Source of the DNA: Paradevosia sp036499825
GTDB taxonomy: Bacteria > Pseudomonadota > Alphaproteobacteria > Rhizobiales > Devosiaceae
Length of the DNA stretch: 64,000 bases
Reading direction: 5' to 3'
Assembly: GCA_036499825.1 (NCBI GenBank)
Contig: DASYCZ010000026.1
Span: 930,001-994,000 of the forward strand
Shown: positions 55,715-64,000 of the stretch, in pieces
How positions within the stretch are numbered: position 1 is the stretch's first letter
Layout: each line of letters opens with the position of its first letter
Made by a program: the position numbers and the translations under genes
Notes under the pieces: generated by a model
Database searches by the model: none
What the model was told of the DNA's origin: nothing
Seen by the model: only the letters and a program-made list of their open reading frames with translations

Positions 55715-56814
55715 CCGACTTGTCGTTCAAGACGTTTTTCACGACTGCGCAACAGGTACGTCCGGCGGGTGACCGTTCACGGCTGGCGGTGCTGACGATC
55801 GCCGGGCTGGCGCTCCTGCTGGTGGTCATGGCACTTATCAGCATCACGACCGGCGCATCCGGCACGTCGGGATGGTCGGTGGTCGAGAGCTGGTTCGGGC
55901 TGGCGGACGCCGCCGATCCATCGGTACTGCGGGACCATGTCATCATTTACGATATCCGCCTGCCACGGCTGGCCCTCGGCATGCTGGTGGGTGCGGCGCT
56001 GTCCGTGTCTGGCGTGGTGATGCAGGGGCTGTTCCGCAATCCGCTGGCCGACCCCGGGCTGGTCGGCATTTCCGCCGGCGCCGGACTTGGCGCAGTGGTG
56101 ATCATCGTGCTCGGCGGCACGATCGCGGCGCCGCTCGTTACCCTCCTTGGTGCCTACGCCCTGCCCCTTGCAGCCTTCGCCGGTGGGCTGATCGCGACAT
56201 TCGTGCTCTACCGGGTCGCGACACGGCAGGGACAGACGGCAATCGCCACCATGCTGCTCGCCGGCATCGCCATCAGCGCCCTGGCCAGTGCACTGATCGG
56301 CGTCATGATCTACCTGGCCAGCGACCAGCAGTTGCGCGACGTGACATTCTGGAGCCTGGGATCACTGGCCGGCGCCAACTGGACCAAGGTCGGAGCGGCC
56401 GGGCCACTGATCGTTGCGGCGATGGGAGCAGCATTCTTCCTGGCGTCTGGACTGAACGCCCTCACATTGGGCGAGGCCACGGCGCACCATCTCGGCGTGC
56501 CCGTACAGCGGTTCAAGACCATAGCCATCGTGGCGGTGGCGGCGGCAACGGGCGCCTCGGTGGCGGTAAGCGGCGGCGTCAGCTTTGTGGGCATCGTGGT
56601 ACCACACCTCCTGCGCCTCACCATCGGCCCCGACCACCGTTACCTGTTGCCGGCGTCGGCGCTATCTGGTGCCGTGTTCCTGCTGGCGGCCGATACGGTG
56701 AGCCGCATCGTCGTCGCGCCGGCTGAGCTGCCGATCGGCATCGTCACGGCGGCTGTCGGCGGCCCGTTCTTTCTCTGGATCCTGCTGCGCCGGCGCAACC
56801 GGATGGCGTGGTGA
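55711..56814 (+). CDS. hmuU: Heme ABC transporter permease HmuU
   Basis: 367 residues, FecCD/BtuC type with about ten membrane segments. RLPRLALGMLVGAALSVSGVVMQGLFRNPLADP (in parts) is diagnostic. The ATG overlaps the hmuT stop (ATGA). Confidence 0.94.
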   Translation: MTDLSFKTFFTTAQQVRPAGDRSRLAVLTIAGLALLLVVMALISITTGASGTSGWSVVESWFGLADAADPSVLRDHVIIYDIRLPRLALGMLVGAALSVSGVVMQGLFRNPLADPGLVGISAGAGLGAVVIIVLGGTIAAPLVTLLGAYALPLAAFAGGLIATFVLYRVATRQGQTAIATMLLAGIAISALASALIGVMIYLASDQQLRDVTFWSLGSLAGANWTKVGAAGPLIVAAMGAAFFLASGLNALTLGEATAHHLGVPVQRFKTIAIVAVAAATGASVAVSGGVSFVGIVVPHLLRLTIGPDHRYLLPASALSGAVFLLAADTVSRIVVAPAELPIGIVTAAVGGPFFLWILLRRRNRMAW

Positions 56815-56819
56815 CGGGC

Positions 56820-57614
56820 ATGATCGAGGCGCAACAGGTTTGTGTGGCGATCGGCGGCAAGTCCGTTCTCCACGCCGTGGATTTCACGGCCCGAGCCGGC
56901 GAAGTGACGGCCATCATCGGCCCCAACGGGTCGGGCAAGACGACACTGCTTCGCGCCATCACCGGAGATATCGCCCATACCGGCCGTGTCGCCATCAATG
57001 GCGTGGACCTCAAGGCACTAAAGCCCTGGCAGGCAGCGACGATGCGTGCCGTGCTGCCACAGGCGAGCGTCTTGTCATTTCCATTCACGGTGCGCGAGGT
57101 CGTCGCCCTCGGGCTGATCGCCGGGCGCGCCGGGGTAATGCAGCACGAAGCCGCATCCCTGCCCGAAAGGGCCCTCGCCCGCGTCGATCTCGAGGGTTTC
57201 GCCGGGCGCTTCTACCAGGAGCTTTCCGGTGGAGAGCAGCAGCGCGTGCAACTGGCGCGCGTGCTGTGCCAGGTGTGGCTGCCGGTGCTTGATGGGCAGC
57301 CGCGCTTCCTCCTGCTGGACGAGCCCATCGCGAGCCTCGACATCAAGCATCAACTGGCGATCATGCGCATTGCGGCGGATTTCGCCAGGGATGGCGGCGG
57401 AGTCGTGGCGGTGCTGCACGACCTCAACCTCGCGGCGATGTTTGCTGACCGCCTGTTGGCCATGCAGCGCGGCAGAGCCGTGGCGTTCGGTGCGCCGGAC
57501 GCCGTGCTGCGCGATGAAATCGTCAATACGGTGTTCGATTGCGACCTGCGGGTCGGACTAACGCCCCGCCCCGGCACGCCATTCCTGCTGCCGCAATCGT
57601 CGGCGGGGCACTGA
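56820..57614 (+). CDS. hmuV: Heme ABC transporter ATP-binding protein HmuV
   Basis: 264 residues from ATG 56820; GTG 56808, overlapping hmuU, is an alternative. Walker A GPNGSGKTT (34-42), signature LSGGEQQRVQLARVL, Walker B FLLLDEP. It ends the heme operon, convergent with an MFS gene 20 bases away. Confidence 0.93.
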   Translation: MIEAQQVCVAIGGKSVLHAVDFTARAGEVTAIIGPNGSGKTTLLRAITGDIAHTGRVAINGVDLKALKPWQAATMRAVLPQASVLSFPFTVREVVALGLIAGRAGVMQHEAASLPERALARVDLEGFAGRFYQELSGGEQQRVQLARVLCQVWLPVLDGQPRFLLLDEPIASLDIKHQLAIMRIAADFARDGGGVVAVLHDLNLAAMFADRLLAMQRGRAVAFGAPDAVLRDEIVNTVFDCDLRVGLTPRPGTPFLLPQSSAGH

Positions 57615-57634
57615 CCCCGCTCAACCGGCCAACG

Positions 57635-59035
57635 TCACGCCATCCGGTGACCGGACACTTCGGCCCCGGCGGCGTGGGGCAGCGTGGCAAAGCGCAGCGA
57701 GGCGCCGAGCGTCAGCAGGCTCATCAGCACGAAGGTCCAGCGGAAATCGACGAGACCGAGCGTTGCCGTCGCATGAAAGACCTCCGACAGGTTGAGAAGG
57801 CCCGTTGCCAGCGCAATGCCGAAAACCATGGAAACCTGCTGCAGCATGCTGGAAATGGTCGAGGCCGAGCTACGTCGCTCGGCATCGATATCCGCAAAGG
57901 CCAGCGTGGCCAGCGCGGTGAGCTGCATGGAGCGGGCAGAACCAGCCACCAGCAGCATGAAGACCATCGCCGGATAGGGCGTGTCCGGCGTCAGGAAACC
58001 GCACAACGCCACTGAGGCGGCGGCGATGAAGCCGTTGAAAATCAGAATGTTGCGGAAACCAAAGCGCCGGAGAATGCCGGTCGTCAGCGGCTTGATGCCG
58101 AGATTGCCGAAAAAATACACCACCACCAGACTCCCCGCCTGCAGCGGATCGAGACCGAAGGCGATCTGGAACATCAGGGGCAACAGAAACGTCGTGGCGT
58201 TGAAGGTGAGGCGCAGCACGGGCCCCGCGCTGACCTCGGCGGAGTTGAAGGTATGGACGCGCAGCGCGGCCAGATCCAGCAGCGGATGCGCCTGACGGCG
58301 CAGCCAGCGCACCGCGAATATGCCCGCGACGGCTCCCACTGCGACGAAGGCGATGGCGACCGCCTTGGGAAGCGTGCCGCCGACCAGCGTTTCGAGACCG
58401 TAGAGCAATCCCGTCAGGCTCAGTGCGCAGAGCAGGAAACCAATCCAGTCGAAGGGCGTGAGGCGCCTTTCGCTGTCTGACGGAATGATGCGCAGGGCGA
58501 ACAGAACCCCGGCGATGCCCAGCGGAATGTTGATCCAGAAGTTCCATTGCCAGGAAATGTAGGTGGTGAGGAAACCGCCGATCGCCGGGCCGATGACGGG
58601 CGCGAACAAGGCTGGCCAGACCGTCAGCGCGATAGCGGAAACGATCTCCGATTTCTGCGTGCTGCGCAGCACGATGATACGGCCCACCGGCACCATCAAA
58701 GCGCCCCCAACGCCCTGCACGGCGCGGGCGATGGTGAAAATGGTGAGGTTGGTGGAAAGGCCACACACCAGCGAAGCGGTGGTGAAGAGGATGATCGCCA
58801 GCAGGAAAACCCGCCGCGCGCCAAAGCGATCGGCCAGCCAGCCCGCCATGGGAATGAAAATGGCATTGGCCAGCATGTAGACGGTGACGCCGATGCTCAT
58901 ATCGAGCGTCTTGACGCCGAAGGCGATGGCCATCTGGGGCAGCGCCGTGACGATGATCACGCCATCGAGCAACTGCATGAAGAAGGCAGCGGCGACGACG
59001 AGCGCGACGTTGCGGGCTTGCGGCGAGAATGACAT
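57635..59035 (-). CDS. MFS transporter, DHA2 (EmrB/QacA) family, second copy
   Basis: 466 residues, colinear with the protein at 25698-27101 and clearly its close paralog: long identical runs such as TVWPALFAPVIGPAIGGFLT and the same final AGAEVSGHRxA. Motifs D1 (LLDGVIIVTALPQMA) and A (WLADRFGARRVF) are intact. No HpaR-type box is seen upstream (59036-59148), so its control differs. Substrate unknown. Confidence 0.87.
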   Translation of the reverse strand: MSFSPQARNVALVVAAAFFMQLLDGVIIVTALPQMAIAFGVKTLDMSIGVTVYMLANAIFIPMAGWLADRFGARRVFLLAIILFTTASLVCGLSTNLTIFTIARAVQGVGGALMVPVGRIIVLRSTQKSEIVSAIALTVWPALFAPVIGPAIGGFLTTYISWQWNFWINIPLGIAGVLFALRIIPSDSERRLTPFDWIGFLLCALSLTGLLYGLETLVGGTLPKAVAIAFVAVGAVAGIFAVRWLRRQAHPLLDLAALRVHTFNSAEVSAGPVLRLTFNATTFLLPLMFQIAFGLDPLQAGSLVVVYFFGNLGIKPLTTGILRRFGFRNILIFNGFIAAASVALCGFLTPDTPYPAMVFMLLVAGSARSMQLTALATLAFADIDAERRSSASTISSMLQQVSMVFGIALATGLLNLSEVFHATATLGLVDFRWTFVLMSLLTLGASLRFATLPHAAGAEVSGHRMA

Positions 59036-59148
59036 GAGCGGGCTTCAGGCGGGACAGGAGGAACTGGTATGTTAGTCCTATCCCGCCCCTATCGCCTACC
59101 CTAATCTTATTGGGGCGAAGAATGGCGGAGCCGTGATGCGGATGACCG

Positions 59149-61242
59149 TCAGGCCAGCCACATTACCAGCGCATCGCGTGCGCCGACCGTCGCCGACAGC
59201 GTACCTCCCTCGAGCCTGACGCTCCCCTTGTCACCCCAGCAGACAGTGACATCCTTCAGCGCCGGGATACCGTCGATGGCGATGGTGCCCTGCTGACTGT
59301 TGCGGCTGGGGTTGAGCAGCCAGAGCGCCCGGCCGGCTTCGCCTTCATGCAGACGAGCAATGACGGCACTGTTGCTGGAGATGACGCGCCTTCGCTTGCC
59401 TGCCCAATCGAGCAGATGGCGGAAGAAGTCGCGGCCGCCATCAGAGTGGTGGTTGAAGAAGCCGAGGCTGGGGAACGTGCCGACCAGGAGCGTTGCGCCC
59501 TTGCCTGCCTTGGCCTCGATAGCGGCCACCGTTCCATCCTTGTAGTGACCGGCGTCCTTGCCGGTGGTAGCGGTGTAGGTCTGTTTGAAGCCACCGGCCT
59601 CGATCTGGTGACCGAGCACTTCCAGCTTCAGGTCGCCCAGGATATCTGGCGCAAAGACCACGTCCCTTTCCTTGGCGCCGAACAGCGCATCGAGGCCAAA
59701 ATTCGGTTGCGTCGGGCCGACATGGCTGTGCTCGCCGAAATAGGCCGGCAGGCCTTCCGAGACCAGCTTGCCACCATTTCGGACCCAGGCCGCAAGTTTA
59801 TCGGCACTGGGACGCTTCAGCATGATGGGATAAGGCAGGTAGAGGAAATCATACTGGTCGATATCGTCGATGTGGACGAAATCGGCCTGGATGTTGTTCT
59901 CGAAAAACCCCTGATAGGCGCCTCGCATAGCCTGGGTGTAGCGCTGCATGGAGCCGACGAGGGCGAATTCCTCGATCTGGGTTTCCGGCGCATAGATGAG
60001 GCCAACCTCCCCTTTTACCGGGTTGAGCCTGAAGAGCTTTTCCTGCGCCGACGCATTCGCCCATTTGGCGACTTTTGCCGTCATCTCGGAGCGGTCGGTG
60101 CGGCTGCCATCCATCCCATAGGCGCCGAAGGCTCCGAACAATGGACCGTCCAGCAGCGGGCGCCAGCGCGGATAAAGCAGGCCTTTGGCGCCGGCCGCGA
60201 AGGTGGTGAGATTCCAGATACGCACATCGTCGGCCGTGGTCACCCGACCATCATCGAGAGGACGGCCGATGACCTGCGGCTGCAGCCAGAGTGGGCCAGC
60301 CTGGGCTTCGGCGTGCCAGAACGGCTTGCCGCGCGATGCGCCACGGACGAGATCGACCGCGTGGATATGCTGGTAGGGCTTGTCACCCTGGCGCGAGGCT
60401 ACCCAGGTGAGGCCATAGAGATCGACCTCCGCGGCGGCGCGCCAGTCATCGGTGCCGCGGTTGGCGGCGGAGACGATGGTAGCGGCGACCCCGTGGGCGG
60501 TGATCAGATGCTTGGGATCGAGTTTGCGCACGAGATCGACGCGCCAGCGCATATGGCGATAAGCGTTGTCCTGCAGGAATTCCAGCCAATCGATGCTGTC
60601 CGCATAGGCTTCGATTTTTTCGGGCGGATTGACATGCTCCCATTCGGACATGCTGTAGCGGCCCCAGGCCTTGCCCACCGCGGCGAGATGGCCATAGCGG
60701 GATTTGAGCCAGTTGCGGAAGGCCCCGATAGTGGCGGGCGAATAGCCCTCGTCCTCGTGATAGCCGCATTCGTTCCAGAGGTCGTAACCGCCCAGGCTCG
60801 GATGATCCTTGTAGCGGTTGACGAGCGCGGTCAGGAACTGCGTCGCCCGCTCCTTCACCACGTCATCGTCCAAAGACATGCCGAGCCAGCCGCCGGTCGC
60901 GCTGCTGGAGCCCATCTGCGGGCCATAGGCACGGCCATCGCTCCGGCGCAGGCGTCCCTCGGGGCGCTGATGATAGAGCCATTCCGGGGCTGCAGTGATC
61001 ATCTCGGCGATGATGGTCTTGATCTTGTTCTTATGGGCCAGATCAAGCTGCCGGTCGTAATCTTCCCAGTCATAGACGCCGGGGCTGATTTCGATGGAGG
61101 ACCACATGAACCAGTGGCGGAAGATATTGTGCCCATCCTCGGCAGCGGTCTGGTAGTCGCGCTCCCAATCCGCGCGTGGCGGGTTGGTCTTGCGGAAATA
61201 GACCGCGCCATAGGGAACAGCGGGCATCTCTGGATAGGTCAT
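59149..61242 (-). CDS. Glycoside hydrolase family 42 beta-galactosidase
   Basis: 697 residues. The catalytic acid-base is E158 (YDLWNECGY) and the nucleophile E312 (FWHAEAQAG). Further domains are a trimerisation domain (about 400-620) and a small C-terminal beta domain. No signal peptide, so it is cytosolic and acts on imported oligosaccharides. It removes terminal beta-galactosyl, or sometimes alpha-L-arabinosyl, units. It is the last gene of a leftward operon with two dehydrogenases. Confidence 0.88.
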   Translation of the reverse strand: MTYPEMPAVPYGAVYFRKTNPPRADWERDYQTAAEDGHNIFRHWFMWSSIEISPGVYDWEDYDRQLDLAHKNKIKTIIAEMITAAPEWLYHQRPEGRLRRSDGRAYGPQMGSSSATGGWLGMSLDDDVVKERATQFLTALVNRYKDHPSLGGYDLWNECGYHEDEGYSPATIGAFRNWLKSRYGHLAAVGKAWGRYSMSEWEHVNPPEKIEAYADSIDWLEFLQDNAYRHMRWRVDLVRKLDPKHLITAHGVAATIVSAANRGTDDWRAAAEVDLYGLTWVASRQGDKPYQHIHAVDLVRGASRGKPFWHAEAQAGPLWLQPQVIGRPLDDGRVTTADDVRIWNLTTFAAGAKGLLYPRWRPLLDGPLFGAFGAYGMDGSRTDRSEMTAKVAKWANASAQEKLFRLNPVKGEVGLIYAPETQIEEFALVGSMQRYTQAMRGAYQGFFENNIQADFVHIDDIDQYDFLYLPYPIMLKRPSADKLAAWVRNGGKLVSEGLPAYFGEHSHVGPTQPNFGLDALFGAKERDVVFAPDILGDLKLEVLGHQIEAGGFKQTYTATTGKDAGHYKDGTVAAIEAKAGKGATLLVGTFPSLGFFNHHSDGGRDFFRHLLDWAGKRRRVISSNSAVIARLHEGEAGRALWLLNPSRNSQQGTIAIDGIPALKDVTVCWGDKGSVRLEGGTLSATVGARDALVMWLA

Positions 61243-61274
61243 GGCAGAAACTTTCCGTGGGAAGGAGCGCGGGG

Positions 61275-62324
61275 CTAGAGCCAGGGCCGCGGCAGGTCGA
61301 GAGTGGAACTGATTTCCTCGAGCGATTTGCGGATCCGCTTGAGGGGAATGCCGTCACGCCGGCGGATCGCGAAGGTGGCGTTCGAACGATCACCCGGGAG
61401 ATTGATTTCCGAGAAACCCTCGGCCAGCGGCGAAGCTTTGGCCGTATTGTAGAGCGCATCGATCTGGGCGTCGTATTCGGCACGCGAGGCGAAAATGTCC
61501 GGCCGAATGGCGATGAAGGTCTGCGAGTAGTGTGCAGGCTCGCCCTTTTGCGTCATGGCGCCAATCTGGGCGGAAATCATGCCGGCGCCCAAAACGCCGG
61601 TGAGGATTTCCTGCATGAAGGCGAAACCCGAACCCTTGTAGTCGCCGATCGGCTTGACGCGGCCCGTCCGGGCGATGACGACTGGATCGTCGGTTTCCTT
61701 GCCTTTCTCGTCATAGCCCCAAAGGCCGGGGAGCCGGGCGCCGTCGTCGGCGAAGATCTTCATGCCGCTCCACGACACCTGCTGCAGCGACATGTCGAGC
61801 ACGATGGGCTCATGGCCACGACGCGGCGCCGCGATGGCGATGGGGGCGTTGGTGACCGACTTGGCGGCGCTACCATAAAGCGGCATGCCGGGATTGGTGT
61901 TGGTCATCGAGATCGCGATGAAGCCCTGGTTGGCCATCCAGCGCGAATAGTAGGCCGGGCACGCCCAGTGCGAGGAATCCCGGATGGCGGCAAGGCCGAT
62001 GCCGCCCTCTGCGGCGAGCTTGACGGCAGTCTCGATAACGATGGTGCAAAGGCTGGGGCCAAAGCCCTGATGGCCATCGAGCAACGCGGTGTTGCCGATC
62101 TGGCGGACCAGGGTCGGCACGGCGTCGACGTTGAGCTTGCCGGCCTTCATGGTCGTGATGCGCCCGGACAGGCCGGCGACACCGTGGGAATCGATGCCGC
62201 GCAGGTCGGCCTCGACAAACACGTCGGCGGCACGGCGGGCGTTGTCGGGCCCCATGCCAACGCGGCCAAGCGCGGTGGCAACGAAGTCCTTCAAGGCTGT
62301 TTCGGAAATGATGTCACCGGCCAT
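61275..62324 (-). CDS. Malate/L-lactate dehydrogenase family (Ldh, type 2) oxidoreductase
   Basis: 349 residues from ATG 62324, after GGAG. GIDSHGVAGL (about 43-52), DSSHWACPAYY and PIGDYKGSGFAFMQEILTG match the family. Members use NAD(P) on 2-hydroxy acids such as malate, ureidoglycolate, 2,3-diketo-gulonate or sugar acids. Operon with a GarR-type enzyme suggests a hydroxy-acid or sugar-acid substrate. Confidence 0.88.
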   Translation of the reverse strand: MAGDIISETALKDFVATALGRVGMGPDNARRAADVFVEADLRGIDSHGVAGLSGRITTMKAGKLNVDAVPTLVRQIGNTALLDGHQGFGPSLCTIVIETAVKLAAEGGIGLAAIRDSSHWACPAYYSRWMANQGFIAISMTNTNPGMPLYGSAAKSVTNAPIAIAAPRRGHEPIVLDMSLQQVSWSGMKIFADDGARLPGLWGYDEKGKETDDPVVIARTGRVKPIGDYKGSGFAFMQEILTGVLGAGMISAQIGAMTQKGEPAHYSQTFIAIRPDIFASRAEYDAQIDALYNTAKASPLAEGFSEINLPGDRSNATFAIRRRDGIPLKRIRKSLEEISSTLDLPRPWL

Positions 62325-62364
62325 CGGATGGACTCCAATATCTTGGGGGATAGCGACTGTCGGC

Positions 62365-63276
62365 TCAGGCTCGCTTGGCAACCGGCGGCTTGCTGTCCGC
62401 CGCGTCGTGTGAGGACATGTGCGCGAGCGCCCTGTAGAGACCGGAGTGGTCGAGATCGCCGTCGCCCTTGGCGAGCGCCGCATTCATCAGCTGCAGCGTC
62501 GCCGAAGTATTGGGGAGCGATACTTCAAGGGACCGCGCAGCGTCCAAAGCCAGACCCAGGTCTTTGCGGTGCAGGCGAATGCGGAAGCCGGGATCGAACG
62601 CGGCATCGATGATGCGCTGCCCATGCACCTCCAGGATGCGGGAACTGGCGAAGCCGCCCATGAGGGCGCTGCGGACACGGCTCAGATCCGCTCCCGCGCG
62701 TTCAGCGAGCAGGAAGGCCTCGCTGACCGCCTCGATGGTGAGGCCGACGATCATCTGGTTGGCGACCTTGGTCATCTGGCCGACGCCGTTGTCGCCGACG
62801 AGGGTGATGTTCTTGCCCATGATTTCGAACAACGGCCTGGCGCGCTCGAACGGGCCGGTGTCGCCGCCCACCATGATGGTCAGCGAGCCGCTCTTGGCGC
62901 CGATCTCCCCGCCGGAAACCGGAGCGTCGAGGTAGTCACAGCCTTTCTCGCGGATGCGGGCCGCGAAGTCGCGGGTGGCAACGGGGGAAATCGAGCTCAT
63001 GTCGATGACGAGCTTGCCTGGCGTCAGCGCCGCGGCGACGCCCCCTTCGCCGAAGAGCACAGCCTCGACATCAGGCGTATCGGGCACCATCAGGATGATG
63101 ACTTCGGAGGCCTTGGTGACCTCGGCGGCGGACTTACACGCCCGGGCGCCCTGCTCCACCAGATATTGCGATGGTTGCTTGACCCGGAAAAGATTGAGTT
63201 TGTGGCCGGCCGCGAGCAGTCGTTCGGCCATGGGACGCCCCATGGTGCCGAGCCCGATAAATCCAATATCAGTCAT
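62365..63276 (-). CDS. 3-hydroxyisobutyrate dehydrogenase / tartronate-semialdehyde reductase family protein (GarR/GlxR-like)
   Basis: 303 residues. The NAD(P) motif is FIGLGTMGRPMAERLL (6-21), the substrate loop DAPVSGGEIGAKSG (117-130), and the catalytic Lys K170 lies in MTKVANQ. It reduces or oxidises a beta-hydroxy acid such as tartronate semialdehyde or D-glycerate. Encoded 40 bases upstream of the Ldh gene. Confidence 0.88.
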   Translation of the reverse strand: MTDIGFIGLGTMGRPMAERLLAAGHKLNLFRVKQPSQYLVEQGARACKSAAEVTKASEVIILMVPDTPDVEAVLFGEGGVAAALTPGKLVIDMSSISPVATRDFAARIREKGCDYLDAPVSGGEIGAKSGSLTIMVGGDTGPFERARPLFEIMGKNITLVGDNGVGQMTKVANQMIVGLTIEAVSEAFLLAERAGADLSRVRSALMGGFASSRILEVHGQRIIDAAFDPGFRIRLHRKDLGLALDAARSLEVSLPNTSATLQLMNAALAKGDGDLDHSGLYRALAHMSSHDAADSKPPVAKRA

Positions 63277-63339
63277 AACCTTATCCCCCTCAAACTCTCG
63301 CGCAGGCTCCCCGTGCGAGAGAGGCTAGCCCAAATTTCA

Positions 63340-63365
63340 CAACATCGAAAGATGTTGTCCGACAA
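63340..63365. promoter_or_regulatory. Overlapping inverted repeats, possible GntR/FadR-type operator
   Basis: CAACATC-GAAA-GATGTTG (63340-63357) overlaps TTGTCCGACAA (63355-63365), a perfect odd-centred palindrome of the kind bound by FCD-type GntR regulators. It lies 64-89 bases before the GarR-like gene. The first repeat could also be a hairpin ending the upstream gene. Confidence 0.45.
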
Positions 63366-63392
63366 ATATTACATCTTGCAGATAACTGATGC

Positions 63393-64000
63393 TCAGCTCC
63401 CGGCATCGAAGACGAGCGCTTCCATATGAGCGATGGCTGGAACCTTCACCCAGCGATAGCCATCGGCATCGGCAGCGGAAACATCGACTACCGCACCGCC
63501 CCATAGTGCCTTGGCCTTCGCACCGCCAACGCCCCGGACCCCGAGACGCAGGTCGTGCTGCACGACCGGATCCTCGAAATTGTCGTTGGACTGGCCTGAG
63601 TAGTTGATCAGATGCACGACGATCTGGCCGGTCTTGTTGTGCTTGCGCACGGTCAGCTCCAGGCGGCTGCCCTTCTCGATCTTGGCGAGCGGTTTGGTAA
63701 ACCGGCCGACAAGCTGGGCGATGAGCTGGCGATGCTCGACGAGGCTGTAGAGCTGATAGAGCTTGTCCGGCGACCAGGGGACAAAGGCCACCTGCCCTTT
63801 TTCATGCGCCCCGATGATGACGCCGGGATCGTTGGTCAGAGGCACTTCCGGAAACGACAGCTCGGGCGGGCCGAATTTCTGCGGAGCTTCCACGCGCAGC
63901 ATGGTTTTGGCGCCGGTCTTGGGCTCCGCGTCGATATAGACACCATCCAGCATGATGATCTTGGTCTGCGGGAAGTCGAACTCGCCATCACCGATGCGAA
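63393..64000 (-). CDS. C-terminal part of a large glycoside hydrolase-like protein (partial)
   Basis: The frame is open to the right edge, so the N-terminus lies outside; the ATG at 63953 is internal. The visible 202 residues look like the trimerisation and C-terminal beta domains of beta-galactosidase-like proteins: GPPELSFPEVPLTNDPGVII, QLIAQLVGRFTKPLAKIE, VHLINYSGQSNDNFEDPV and a final beta domain. No catalytic residue is visible, so the activity cannot be named. Same strand and probable operon as the dehydrogenases and GH42 downstream. Confidence 0.65.
   Translation of the reverse strand, partial: RIGDGEFDFPQTKIIMLDGVYIDAEPKTGAKTMLRVEAPQKFGPPELSFPEVPLTNDPGVIIGAHEKGQVAFVPWSPDKLYQLYSLVEHRQLIAQLVGRFTKPLAKIEKGSRLELTVRKHNKTGQIVVHLINYSGQSNDNFEDPVVQHDLRLGVRGVGGAKAKALWGGAVVDVSAADADGYRWVKVPAIAHMEALVFDAGS

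Noticed and set aside
59347..61278. A 643-codon open frame on the plus strand across the GH42 gene
   Set aside because: It is antisense to a protein with both catalytic Glu and full domain structure; its own translation shows no family motif. High GC at third positions makes long antisense frames common here.
61176..62612. A 478-codon plus-strand frame across the Ldh-family gene
   Set aside because: Antisense shadow of a well-formed dehydrogenase; low-complexity basic and glycine-rich composition.
62419..63429. A 336-codon plus-strand frame across the GarR-like gene
   Set aside because: Antisense to a dehydrogenase with an intact GLGTMG motif and catalytic Lys; no motif of its own.

Overview
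The window is GC-rich, gene-dense bacterial DNA, most like an alphaproteobacterium of the order Hyphomicrobiales (Devosia-like, by inference from gene content). The pointers are an AapJQMP-type general amino-acid importer, a HmuR/HmuP/HmuSTUV heme locus with a possible TGA-N9-TCA iron operator, and many ABC-importer catabolic islands under LacI, MarR and HxlR regulators. No rRNA, tRNA, CRISPR array, phage or insertion sequence was recognised. The window cuts a permease gene at its left edge and a glycoside hydrolase gene at its right edge.

Layout. (1) 1-5361: a nitrate/sulfonate/taurine-type ABC importer, followed by a thiolase-like protein, a DUF35 Zn-ribbon/OB protein and a family III CoA transferase, probably for a CoA-linked organic acid. 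(2) 5378-6471: a divergent HxlR regulator and FMN-dependent NAD(P)H reductase. (3) 6512-27101: a large aromatic amino-acid catabolic island. Its core is a full homoprotocatechuate meta-cleavage set (hpaD, E, F, G, H, I) with an HpaR-like MarR regulator, a single-component FAD hydroxylase, an ACMSD-type amidohydrolase and succinate-semialdehyde dehydrogenase. On both flanks lie an amino-acid importer split into two operons, an aromatic-type aminotransferase, a ThDP-dependent decarboxylase, a phenylacetaldehyde-type dehydrogenase and an MFS exporter. Five copies of a 12-bp box (TTAA-N4-TTAA, one with a mismatch) sit before these transcription units and before nothing else I noticed. Together the genes can be read as one regulon: import, transamination, decarboxylation, oxidation to an aryl acetate, ring hydroxylation, ring cleavage, then pyruvate and succinate.

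(4) 27321-28978: a DUF4142 protein, a small cupredoxin and an ECF sigma factor; matching bipartite promoter-like sequences precede both the DUF4142 gene and the sigma gene. (5) 28991-41147: a LacI regulator divergent from an L-rhamnose-like (6-deoxy-sugar acid) pathway with a dipeptide/oligosaccharide-type ABC importer, followed by a convergent SGNH hydrolase. (6) 41922-49495: a LacI regulator with tandem operators, an FAD-dependent oxidoreductase, a CUT1 sugar importer and a TIM-barrel protein of unknown function. (7) 49492-57614: TonB, a small periplasmic cysteine protein, a TonB-dependent receptor, and HmuP-S-T-U-V for heme uptake and use. (8) 57635-59035: a second DHA2 MFS exporter closely similar to the one in the aromatic island. 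(9) 59149-64000: a GH42 beta-galactosidase, an Ldh-family dehydrogenase, a GarR/3-hydroxyisobutyrate-type dehydrogenase and the end of another glycoside hydrolase.

All functional names come from recognising motifs and family resemblance by eye; no database search was run.
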